Assembly (NCBI GenBank): GCA_017549485.1
Contig: JAFYUT010000076.1
Span: 1-64,000 of the forward strand
Length of the DNA: 64,000 nucleotides
DNA from: Akkermansia sp.
GTDB lineage: Bacteria > Verrucomicrobiota > Verrucomicrobiia > Verrucomicrobiales > Akkermansiaceae
Direction: 5' to 3'
Numbering within the stretch: the stretch's first letter is position 1; every line of letters begins with the position of its first letter. A program made the position numbers and the translations under genes. The notes beneath the pieces were generated by a model. That model saw nothing but the letters and a program-made list of their open reading frames with translations, did no database searches and was not told the DNA's origin. Below are positions 44,754 to 53,283 of the stretch, one piece after another.

Positions 44754-47700
44754 ATGAGTGCAACAAGCCCCGAAAACTCTCCATCTGCGGTAAATTTGCG
44801 TATATCCTGCTACCGCTATTCATCATTGGTGTATTTGCGTAATTCTCGTCCTGTGCTGTGGGATATGGAGCTGAGCGCGGCTCAAGAATTGCGCGATATT
44901 CGTATCGTGGTGAAACATGAACCCGATTTTGCCGAAGATACCGAGTGGCATGTGGGGGTGTTGCCGGCGGGTAAAGTATACCACCGCCATGGCGAGTGTC
45001 CGCAGTTTGATGATGCACGCCTGTCCGCGCTGCAAGATGATGTGCCCGGCCGCATTACCGTGCAGGTGCTGGCGGAGGATGGTACGGTTTTGGCGCAAGC
45101 CGGGGATGATTTCAAGTGGCTGGCCTATAATCGCTGGGCCGGTGGGCATGAATACCCGGAGTTGTTGGCCGCCCTCACACTGCCATACGACCCCGCCGTG
45201 GATAATGTGCTGGAGGATGTAAAGAAGGCCGCCGGTGCAGCAGAGGTATGGCCCGGTTATACGGAGGATGCCGAGGGGGTGACCCGCCGCCTGACCTCCC
45301 TGTGGGACACTTTGGCTTCTTATCGTTTGGAGTATGCCTTGCCACCCAAGAGCTGGCTGGATGATAATGTGGGGCAAAAGGTGCGCACGCCCTCCGAGAT
45401 TATGGAAAAACGCTGCTGCACGTGTCTGGATTCAGCCTTGCTGTTTGCCGCCTGCACAGCGCGCATGGGCTACAACCCGTTTTTGGTGCTCATCAGCGGG
45501 CATGCGTTTTTAGGCGTGCAGTTGCAAGATGCGTTTTTGCCTCACCCGCAGGGTACGCCGGTGTCTACGGTGCGCAACCTGATGTGCCAAAACAAGTTGC
45601 TGGTGTTTGAGTGCACCAATGTGAATGGAGATGCCTCCACCCCGCGTAAATCTTTTGAGCATGCCTGTGCCGTGGGTGTCTTTGAGCTGAATGCATTGGG
45701 GGATTCAGACTATTTCTATGCGCTGGATATTTGCCAGCTGTGGGAACAGGTGGGGATTCGCCCCATCATCGGCGGTGCTACGGAGCCTCGCAAACATGTG
45801 AACCGTGAGGAACAGGAAATTGTCTCTGCTCGCCCGCGCACGCGCATGGAGAATTGGCAGCTCAAGCTGCTGGACCTCTCCCTGCGTAATCCTCTGCTCA
45901 ATACCCCGCTCAAGGGGAAAAATCAGCTCAATTTGCTCCAGCCGGATGTTTCCGCGTTGGAGGATATGTTGGCCGGGGGCCTCTCTTTCCGTGTCAAAGT
46001 GGTGCCGCAAACGTTCTGGAATCTTACCTCACAAGTGCAACATGGTGAGGATTCTGACCTGATGCGCCTACAGTTGGCGGAGTGTGTGCGCTCCATGTTC
46101 TCTAAGCGAGAACTGGCTGTTAACATGCCGGATTCTCACCTCTCCAAGCAAATGGTGCACCTGTATAACACCGCTCGCCGTGAAATGGAAGAAAGCGGTG
46201 CCAACACCCTTTACATTGCCTGTGGCTTCCTCAAGTGGTATCGCAAAGGGAGCAATCTCAATGATAAAGCATATCTTGCCCCGTTGTTGCTTTTGCCAGT
46301 GCGCCTTACCCGGCCCTCGGTAAAAGCGGGCTTTGTGTTGCGCGGTACGGATGAAGAATCCCGCATGAACATGACTCTGCTGGAGCTGCTCAAAACGGAG
46401 TTCGGGGTGCGTTTGCCCGAGCTTGAGGGGGATTTGCCCACCGATGCCTCAGGAGTAGATGTTGACCGTATTTTCAATATCGTGCGCGCGGCAATCAGTA
46501 ATATGCCCGGTTGGGAGGTGATTGAGGGGTGCTCACTGGGTGTGTTTTCGTTTACGAAATATCTGATGTGGAAGGACCTCTCTGACCGTGAGGAGTTCCT
46601 TATGCGTAACCCCATTGTGCGCCAAATTGCTGCCGAGCAACGCTCCTCTTTCCCGGTGCAGGTGGGATTCCCTGACCCCGCTACGCTTGATAATGACGTG
46701 GAGGCTGACCAGGTGTATACCCCCATGTCCAGCGATTCCTCTCAGCTTTCTGCCGTGTTGGCGGCGGCCCGTGGTAAGAATTTCGTGCTTATCGGGCCTC
46801 CCGGCACGGGCAAGAGCCAAACGATTACCAACATGATTGCCCACTGCTTGGGCCATGGTAAAACCGTGCTCTTCGTGGCCGAAAAAGCTGCCGCTTTGCA
46901 GGTGGTGCATAAGCGTCTTAAGCGTATTGGGCTTGAAGATTTCTGCTTGGAGCTCCACTCCAACAAGGCTAACAAGAAAAACGTGCTGGCTCAGTTTAAA
47001 TCCGCAGTAGAGGCGGTGAGCGAGGGCTCTGCCGATGATTCGTGGGCGCAATCGGCCTATTCTCTGGCATCTTTGCGGTATAAGCTCAATATGCTGCCGT
47101 GGGAGCTGCACCGCAAGCATGATGAAGGGTCCTCTCTTTACGATGATGTGCGGAATATGGAGCAATTTGCTCATTTGCCGGCTTTTGTTCCCATGGCTGA
47201 TGATTTGTTGACTTGCACGGCAGAACGCCGCCAAGCGATGGAGTCTGCGGCACACCTGCTTTCCCGTCATTATTCGCTGCTGGAGGGGGTGCCGACCCCG
47301 TGTGTGCAGGCTATTCGCTTTAAAGATTACAGCCTGAACCGCGAGGAAAAATTGGCAGAGGCTCTTGCGGCGTATGCCGCGGTGGATGCAGCAAGAGAGT
47401 CCTTGTACCTGCGCCTGATGGAACAGTTGGGGATGGATGCCGACTCCCACCGCGCAGCAATGCCTGCCTTGCTTCCGGCGCTGCAATTTGCCGCATCCTC
47501 CGGCGGGGATGATTGGTCTTTCCTGTTGCCATCCCGCGCTGCCGCTACCATGCAAAAACTCAAGACGTTGCAGCAACAAGTGGCTTTGTATCAGCAGAAT
47601 AAGGCCGGGCTCACCCTTCCGTACCCCGATTCGGCACTTGATAACCCCATGCTCGATACATGGCTGGGCGAAACCAAAATGCTTTACGTCTCGTGGTTCT

Positions 47701-50477
47701 TGCCCCGTTTCTTCGGCATGATGCGCATGCGCAAAAACTTGCGCGCATTAGCGGTGAGCCGCGCCACCCCGGATTGCCTGAAAGACTTGACCGCTTTGGT
47801 GGCCATGAGAGAGGCTCGCAAGGCTGCGGCGGCGGTTGTCGGGTTGCCCGAGCATCTGCATAAGGGGCTGGATTACTCCCCGGCAGATGCCGAGTCTGTC
47901 AACACGGCTGCGATGGCACTGAAAGATGTCTTGCCCGTGGATGAGCCGGTGCTGGAGCGTCTCTTGCAGCGGGGCTCGGTGTTGCAGTTGCCCGGTTCTC
48001 CTGCTCGCGAAACGTTGGCCGCTTATGCTGAAAAATCCACCCTGTGGCAGCAATGCCGTGCCTCTTTAGCAGAGTTATTGGGGGGTGAGCTTGCAGATAT
48101 TCCCCAAGGGTGTGAGACTCAAACTTGGTGTAAGTCTCTTATGGAGGCCCGCCGTAACTGGCGTGATATTGTGATTTGGAACTCCTGCCGCGCCACGGCA
48201 GAGGCAGACGGCTTTGCGCCTCTGGCAGAGGCGTTGCTGAGCGGTAGTGTAGCTGCGGCTGATTTAGAGAATGCGGCGCGTGTCAACTTCTCCCGCCGCC
48301 GTATTCGTGCCGTGGTGGAATCTGAGGAAGCTTTGCGCAATTTCAGCCCCGCAATTCATGAGGGTACCATCAGCGATTTTGCAGAGCAAGATGCCCGCCT
48401 CATGAAACTGGCTACCACGCATATTCGAGGCTCTCTTATCAAGCGTGCGGCAGATATCTCTAAGTTCGGCACTGAAACCGCCGTGCTGCAACGCGAAATC
48501 TCTAAACAGAAAGCGCACATGCCGTTGCGCAAGCTCATGGGCAGTGTGCCCAATATCACGCGCTTGCTTAAGCCGTGTATGTTGATGAGCCCGCTCTCCG
48601 TAGCGCAATATCTTGATGCCTCTACCGAGCTGTTCGATGTGGTTATTTTTGACGAGGCTTCACAGATTCCTGTGTGGGATGCCATAGGTGCCATTGGTCG
48701 CGGGCGCAATGCCATCATTGTGGGCGACCCCCGCCAAATGCCGCCCACCAGCTTCTTCAACCGTGCTCAACAGCAAGAGGAGGATTGCGAGCAAGAGCAG
48801 GATATGGAAAGTATTCTCGATGAATGTCTCGCCTGCGATATCCCCTCGCTCAATCTCTCTTGGCACTACCGCAGTAAGGCTGAGAGTCTCATAGCTTTCT
48901 CCAACGCCAATTATTACGAGAGCAAGCTCACCACGTTCCCCGCCCCCATGGCACAGGATTGCGCCGTACGCTATCATTACACCGCCGGTACGTATGAGCC
49001 CGGCAGCAGCAAGCGCATCAACATGCGAGAGGCTCAGGCTTTGGTTAACCATGTGCTGGAGCAACTGCGGGCAGATGGGTTCCGATATACAGAGGCCAGC
49101 AGTATCGGTATAGTTACGTTCAATGCCCAGCAGCAAGCCCTCATTCAAGAATTGTTGGATGAAGCCCGCGCCGCAGATGAATCGCTGGAGCCTTACTTCT
49201 CGGAGTCCAACCCTGAGGCCGTTTTCGTCAAAAATTTGGAAAACGTGCAGGGTGATGAGCGCGGGGTTATCTACTTCTCTACCACCTACGGGCCGGATGC
49301 CCGCGGTTCTGTATCCATGAACTTCGGCCCGCTTAATTTAGCCGGTGGTGAGCGCCGCCTTAATGTGGCTGTAACCCGTGCCCGTTGTGCGTTGCACGTC
49401 TTTACGTCTCTTAAGCCTGAGGATATTGACCTGAACCGCACCAAGGCTCGCGGTGCGGCTGATTTCCGTGCTTTCTTGGATTACGCGCGCCGTGGTGCCG
49501 CCTCCTATCTGCGCTTGCAACAGGGTGGGGCTGCGGCAGGTGCCGATGCGCTGGCCGAGGCTATTGCAGCTGAGCTGCAGGGGCTGGGTTGGCAATGCAC
49601 CCGTAGTGTGGGTGTGTCGGATTACAAGGTAGACCTCGCTGTGCTGCACCCCGAGCGCGAGGGCGAACTGCTGGCCGGTATTGCGATAGACGGCGAGTCT
49701 TATGCTGCGGCCAATACGGCCCGTGATCGCGATGTGTTGCGTAACTCCGTGCTCACTTCTCTGGGGTGGCGTATGCTGCGTGTGTGGGCGCTGGATTGGT
49801 GGCAAGACCGCGAGCGCGCCCTGCAAAATCTGCATGCCGCTCTCAAACAATGTGTGGAAATGGGCCCCGTGCAGCCGCCTGAGTTGCCGGAGCTGACGGC
49901 TCAGGCCGGCCCCGCCGGTGCCACAGAACCGGAGCCCGAGCCGGAGCCTAAGCCCGTGGCAGAGCTTCCGCCTCTTCTCGGGGAGCCCGGCAAAGAGTAT
50001 ACCCCCTCGTCTACATTGCCCCCGTTGTTTGAAATGACTGATGCCGGGTTGCGCTCCGCCATTCATTCTGTGGTAGAGGTGGAGGGCCCCATGAAATTGA
50101 GCTTCCTTTGCAAACGCTTGAGAGATATCTCATTCTCGCCCGCGGTTACCCCCACTCTCCGCAGCCGTATCATGGGCATGGTGGGCGAGCTTGCTGCCCG
50201 CGGTAAACTGGTGTCTGCGCCCGAAAGTGATGATGCCGTATTGCGTTTGCCAACGCAGGCCGAGGCTATGCCCCGTGCTTGCGGTAACCGCAGTTGGGGA
50301 GATATACCGGCTGCCGAGTTACTCGCCATTGCAGACCTGGTTCACGCCCACCTCAAGTGCATTGCCGGTACAGATGAGCACCTGCGTGGTATTGCCACTT
50401 ATCTCGGCGTTTCTCGTGTCACCCGCCCCTTCAAAGACCACCTCACGGCGCTTCTGCAAGAGCGTAATGCTTCTTAA
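44754..50477 (+). CDS. Giant DUF4011-type SF1 helicase with MTES_1575-like nuclease and DUF3320-like domain, 1907 aa
   Basis: Encodes 1907 residues. In order: an N-terminal beta-rich region (1-190); a transglutaminase-like domain with a possible C224/H250/E286 triad; a DUF4011-like region (LKLLDLSLRNPLLN); an SF1 (UPF1/DNA2-like) helicase with Walker A GPPGTGKS (681-688), Walker B DEASQ (1300-1304), GDPRQMPP (about 1324) and VAVTRAR; between Walker A and B a 610-residue helical insert; a Vsr/MTES_1575-like PD-(D/E)xK domain (about 1600-1690, DYKVDLAV, GIAIDGESY, RDRDVLR, LGWRMLRVWALDWW); a Pro/Glu hinge; and a C-terminal DUF3320-like domain. This architecture suggests a DNA-processing or anti-phage enzyme. 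Domain names are by resemblance. Confidence 0.85.
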   Translation: MSATSPENSPSAVNLRISCYRYSSLVYLRNSRPVLWDMELSAAQELRDIRIVVKHEPDFAEDTEWHVGVLPAGKVYHRHGECPQFDDARLSALQDDVPGRITVQVLAEDGTVLAQAGDDFKWLAYNRWAGGHEYPELLAALTLPYDPAVDNVLEDVKKAAGAAEVWPGYTEDAEGVTRRLTSLWDTLASYRLEYALPPKSWLDDNVGQKVRTPSEIMEKRCCTCLDSALLFAACTARMGYNPFLVLISGHAFLGVQLQDAFLPHPQGTPVSTVRNLMCQNKLLVFECTNVNGDASTPRKSFEHACAVGVFELNALGDSDYFYALDICQLWEQVGIRPIIGGATEPRKHVNREEQEIVSARPRTRMENWQLKLLDLSLRNPLLNTPLKGKNQLNLLQPDVSALEDMLAGGLSFRVKVVPQTFWNLTSQVQHGEDSDLMRLQLAECVRSMFSKRELAVNMPDSHLSKQMVHLYNTARREMEESGANTLYIACGFLKWYRKGSNLNDKAYLAPLLLLPVRLTRPSVKAGFVLRGTDEESRMNMTLLELLKTEFGVRLPELEGDLPTDASGVDVDRIFNIVRAAISNMPGWEVIEGCSLGVFSFTKYLMWKDLSDREEFLMRNPIVRQIAAEQRSSFPVQVGFPDPATLDNDVEADQVYTPMSSDSSQLSAVLAAARGKNFVLIGPPGTGKSQTITNMIAHCLGHGKTVLFVAEKAAALQVVHKRLKRIGLEDFCLELHSNKANKKNVLAQFKSAVEAVSEGSADDSWAQSAYSLASLRYKLNMLPWELHRKHDEGSSLYDDVRNMEQFAHLPAFVPMADDLLTCTAERRQAMESAAHLLSRHYSLLEGVPTPCVQAIRFKDYSLNREEKLAEALAAYAAVDAARESLYLRLMEQLGMDADSHRAAMPALLPALQFAASSGGDDWSFLLPSRAAATMQKLKTLQQQVALYQQNKAGLTLPYPDSALDNPMLDTWLGETKMLYVSWFLPRFFGMMRMRKNLRALAVSRATPDCLKDLTALVAMREARKAAAAVVGLPEHLHKGLDYSPADAESVNTAAMALKDVLPVDEPVLERLLQRGSVLQLPGSPARETLAAYAEKSTLWQQCRASLAELLGGELADIPQGCETQTWCKSLMEARRNWRDIVIWNSCRATAEADGFAPLAEALLSGSVAAADLENAARVNFSRRRIRAVVESEEALRNFSPAIHEGTISDFAEQDARLMKLATTHIRGSLIKRAADISKFGTETAVLQREISKQKAHMPLRKLMGSVPNITRLLKPCMLMSPLSVAQYLDASTELFDVVIFDEASQIPVWDAIGAIGRGRNAIIVGDPRQMPPTSFFNRAQQQEEDCEQEQDMESILDECLACDIPSLNLSWHYRSKAESLIAFSNANYYESKLTTFPAPMAQDCAVRYHYTAGTYEPGSSKRINMREAQALVNHVLEQLRADGFRYTEASSIGIVTFNAQQQALIQELLDEARAADESLEPYFSESNPEAVFVKNLENVQGDERGVIYFSTTYGPDARGSVSMNFGPLNLAGGERRLNVAVTRARCALHVFTSLKPEDIDLNRTKARGAADFRAFLDYARRGAASYLRLQQGGAAAGADALAEAIAAELQGLGWQCTRSVGVSDYKVDLAVLHPEREGELLAGIAIDGESYAAANTARDRDVLRNSVLTSLGWRMLRVWALDWWQDRERALQNLHAALKQCVEMGPVQPPELPELTAQAGPAGATEPEPEPEPKPVAELPPLLGEPGKEYTPSSTLPPLFEMTDAGLRSAIHSVVEVEGPMKLSFLCKRLRDISFSPAVTPTLRSRIMGMVGELAARGKLVSAPESDDAVLRLPTQAEAMPRACGNRSWGDIPAAELLAIADLVHAHLKCIAGTDEHLRGIATYLGVSRVTRPFKDHLTALLQERNAS

Positions 50478-50495
50478 CCTCCTGCTTTCAATAAG

Positions 50496-51518
50496 ATGAA
50501 GTTCTCATCTGCACATCAACAATATCTGCGTTCGTTTTTGCGCTATGCCTCGCAATGCATGGCTAATGTGTTGGGGGGTACAGAGGAGCAAATGTGTACC
50601 TATCTGGAATCTGACCTGATGGATTTTCTGTTTCATCTGGCCATAAAGGATGGGGATGTGCCTTTGCCCACACGCACCGCTATTGCAGATTTTTTTGGTT
50701 ACACCTTTACACCTCAACAATGGAATGACCATAAACTGACGCATGAGATTCCGTGTTCTGCCATGGTGAGCCGCGTGCCGTACTCATACGCCCTCTTGCT
50801 GCAAGCCGAGAATACAAGCCCTTTTGAGGGTGGTACCAAGTCATTTGTTGAGGCTGCCGACAGCTTGAGCCGCTTGTTGGCAACCGGTGCGGCGGGTGTT
50901 GCTCTATTAGCCAATCGCCGTAACGCCTATCTGAATATGCTTTGCGATTACGCGGCGGCTCAACTCAAAAAATCGTGGTCATCCCGTGTACTCGCCAATC
51001 GTGTGCAAGAGGACAAGGTAGATGCCTCCCGCTTCTTCGGTTTTGCTCCTTCTCCTCGCGTGGTTAGCAGCTTGCGCGATTCTATCGAGGCGTTGGTGCG
51101 CTGTGGTAAGCGCGCCTGCCCCCAAGCCCCGCCCATGTCGGAGCAGGATTTGCGTGCTGCGCTGCGTCAATTGTGGACCCGCTTGGCCGCGGCCGATGGC
51201 CCCATTAACGCCGCAGAGGCATTGTGTATACGTGAATACCTTAAATGTCATGTGGAGTCTCTGTATTTAACGCATGCGCTCAAGAAAGAATCTGCCGGTT
51301 CATTGCCTCCGGCGGTTCGTAAAGTGTTGGATGCTTTGCGCAAGATGGGGGATACCGATTACGACACGGCTGCTGATATGGCTCATATTTTTATTGACCT
51401 GTATGATGGCGCAGCACCGCTCATTTTGCAGGCCGATTCCCCCACGAACGCTCGCGAAGAACAGGCATGCGCCACCCTGCGCCACGCTATCATTGCCTAC
51501 CTTGAGGCCGATGCGTAA
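50496..51518 (+). CDS. TerB-like protein, partner of the giant helicase
   Basis: Encodes 340 residues, no signal or membrane segment. Two helical modules resemble the TerB/TerB-N fold: LMDFLFHLAIKDGDVPLPTR near residue 45 and LWTRLAAADGPINAAEALCI near residue 230, each with the acidic D-G-x-(I/V) turn followed by helix-initiating residues. A middle stretch carries Arg/Cys-rich helices. It begins 18 bp after the helicase stop, with no promoter between, so the two form a two-gene transcript. TerB-type domains occur in stress-response and phage-defence gene sets; the role here is unknown. Confidence 0.7.
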   Translation: MKFSSAHQQYLRSFLRYASQCMANVLGGTEEQMCTYLESDLMDFLFHLAIKDGDVPLPTRTAIADFFGYTFTPQQWNDHKLTHEIPCSAMVSRVPYSYALLLQAENTSPFEGGTKSFVEAADSLSRLLATGAAGVALLANRRNAYLNMLCDYAAAQLKKSWSSRVLANRVQEDKVDASRFFGFAPSPRVVSSLRDSIEALVRCGKRACPQAPPMSEQDLRAALRQLWTRLAAADGPINAAEALCIREYLKCHVESLYLTHALKKESAGSLPPAVRKVLDALRKMGDTDYDTAADMAHIFIDLYDGAAPLILQADSPTNAREEQACATLRHAIIAYLEADA

Positions 51519-51650
51519 GCCGGTATACTTGCCGGCTCACGCCCGGGCTGCAAATATGTAAACCCTGCGAAAAAAACGCCTACGGGGGCTTCTATCTGCG
51601 AAATTGATGGGAAAAATACTTATATTTCGTGTAAAACACCTGTTTTATGA

Positions 51651-51679
51651 TTGCAGGGGCAGGGGAGATGTGCTAGAAT
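51651..51679 (+). promoter_or_regulatory. Sigma-70 promoter of kdsD
   Basis: TTGCAG (51651-51656), a 17-bp spacer, and TAGAAT (51674-51679), leaving a leader of about 30 bases. Confidence 0.65.
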
Positions 51680-51715
51680 CAGCAGCGAGTAAAAATTTAC
51701 CATTAACTTACGGCT

Positions 51716-52687
51716 ATGACGACAGATCACACGATTCGCGGTAAAAAGGTATTTGAGGATGAGATTGCAGCCTTGCAGGCCATCTGCGAGAGACTGGATG
51801 ACTCCTTTGTTGCAGCAGTGAATGCCATGCGCAAGGCTATTGAAACCGGCCACAAGATTATTGTGGTGGGCGTAGGTAAGAGCGGCCTTATCGGTAACAA
51901 GATTGCAGCCACGCTTACATCTACGGGTGCCCCCTCCGTGGTGTTGGATTCCATGAACGCCATGCACGGCGACCTCGGTATTGTGCAGGACGGCGATGCC
52001 TGTATTGCCATGTCTTTCTCCGGCGAAACCTCAGAGCTGCTCACGCTCATGCCGTTCCTGAAGCGTTTTGACATGCCCATCATCAGCATGACCGGTAAGC
52101 CCTCTTCTACGCTGGCTGAGCTGAGTGATGTGGTGCTCAACACTGCCGTAGAGCGCGAGGCCGACCCGCTGAATCTGGCCCCCACCTCTTCTTCTACCGC
52201 CATGTTGGTGATGGGTGATGCCCTTGCCATGGCCCTGCTGGAGGCCCGTAACTTTACCAAGGAAGACTTTGCCCGCAGCCACCCCGGTGGTTCTTTGGGC
52301 CGCGCCTTGTTGATGCGCATTGCCGACATTATGCGTAAGGAGTATGCCACTCAGCCCGAGGGCGCAACCGTGGCAGAGTGCATTATTGCCATGACCTCCG
52401 CCCGCGCCGGTGCTTGTGTGCTGACCCACGCAGACGGTACACTGGCCGGTGTATTTACCCATGGTGACTTTGCCCGCGCCTACCAAGCAGACCCCAATTG
52501 CGGTACGCACGCGGTTTCTGACTACATGACCAAGAATCCCGTATACGTAGAGGCTGATAAATTGGCCATGACGGCTGTGAAGACGCTGCGCGACCGCCGC
52601 ATTGACGACCTCGTGGTGTTGGATGCCGATCACAAGCCTGTGGGCCTTATCGATACGCAGGATTTGGTGCGTCTGAAGCTCATTTAA
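51716..52687 (+). CDS. kdsD: D-arabinose-5-phosphate isomerase (KpsF/GutQ family)
   Basis: Encodes 323 residues. It converts ribulose-5-phosphate to arabinose-5-phosphate, the precursor of KDO in the LPS core. The SIS domain has VVGVGKSGLIGNKIAATLTS, AMHGDLGIV, FSGETSEL and the conserved LAPTSSSTAMLVMGDALA, then HPGGSLGR. Two CBS domains follow (IMRKEYATQ..., VSDYMTKNPVYVE). It has its own promoter; lpxA is elsewhere in the window, and no kdsA/B/C is adjacent. Confidence 0.94.
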   Translation: MTTDHTIRGKKVFEDEIAALQAICERLDDSFVAAVNAMRKAIETGHKIIVVGVGKSGLIGNKIAATLTSTGAPSVVLDSMNAMHGDLGIVQDGDACIAMSFSGETSELLTLMPFLKRFDMPIISMTGKPSSTLAELSDVVLNTAVEREADPLNLAPTSSSTAMLVMGDALAMALLEARNFTKEDFARSHPGGSLGRALLMRIADIMRKEYATQPEGATVAECIIAMTSARAGACVLTHADGTLAGVFTHGDFARAYQADPNCGTHAVSDYMTKNPVYVEADKLAMTAVKTLRDRRIDDLVVLDADHKPVGLIDTQDLVRLKLI

Positions 52688-52806
52688 GCCTCAAAAAGCA
52701 AAAAAATACAAATAAAACACACTTTAGGCTTGCAATCTGTTTGAAAAAGGTGCATCATACGCCACCGCTTTTTGCGAAAGCAAGACATCTTACTAAAAAC
52801 AAAGTT

Positions 52807-53085
52807 ATGAGAAAGTACGAAGCACTGATCGTTCTTAACATGAAGGGTGCCGCCACCCTTGAGGAGCTTACCGCTGCCATGAAGGGCCAGCTTGAGGCTG
52901 CAGGCGCCAAGGTTACGGAGGTTACCAATGTTGGCCGCCGCGAGTTCGCCTATGAGTCTAACCACCTGACTCACGGCCAGTACATGCTCTTCGCCTTCGA
53001 GGCCGAGCCCACTGTAATCCGCACTGTTCGCGAGGCTCTTGCCATCGACGAGCGCGTACATTACCAGTACTACCGCGCCAAGTAA
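52807..53085 (+). CDS. rpsF: 30S ribosomal protein S6
   Basis: Encodes 92 residues with the S6 signatures MRKYEALIVLN, LTHGQYMLFAFEAEP and a C-terminal VHYQYYRAK. S6 binds S18 and helix 22-23 of 16S rRNA. The start at 52807 opens the conserved MRKYE; in-frame codons upstream are leader sequence. Unlike many genomes, rpsR, ssb and rplI do not follow; a terminator lies 42 bp after the stop, so rpsF appears to be transcribed alone. Confidence 0.95.
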   Translation: MRKYEALIVLNMKGAATLEELTAAMKGQLEAAGAKVTEVTNVGRREFAYESNHLTHGQYMLFAFEAEPTVIRTVREALAIDERVHYQYYRAK

Positions 53086-53126
53086 GCAACAGCTCGCTTG
53101 CACGCATTAAGCCGAATCTTTTGAAG

Positions 53127-53165
53127 CTGCAGATTCCTGTTTTCAGTCGGGAATCTGCAGTTTTC
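53127..53165 (+). terminator. Intrinsic terminator of rpsF
   Basis: An 11-bp stem (CTGCAGATTCC/GGAATCTGCAG) with a 12-base loop is followed by TTTTCTT. Confidence 0.85.
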
Positions 53166-53196
53166 TTATAAGAGCTATAAGCTCATTCGGCATATC

Positions 53197-53218
53197 AACG
53201 GCTCTTTAGGCCGTTTTT
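53197..53218 (+). terminator. Second terminator-like hairpin in the speA leader region
   Basis: A 6-bp stem (AACGGC/GCCGTT) with a 7-base loop runs directly into TTTTT. It sits 66 bp before the speA ATG. It may be a back-up terminator for rpsF or, if the speA promoter lies upstream, an attenuator. Confidence 0.45.
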
Positions 53219-53283
53219 GCAACATTCTTTCCCTTTTTCATACATACGCGCATCGCGCACCGCTCACCACATTCTTCACTTCA

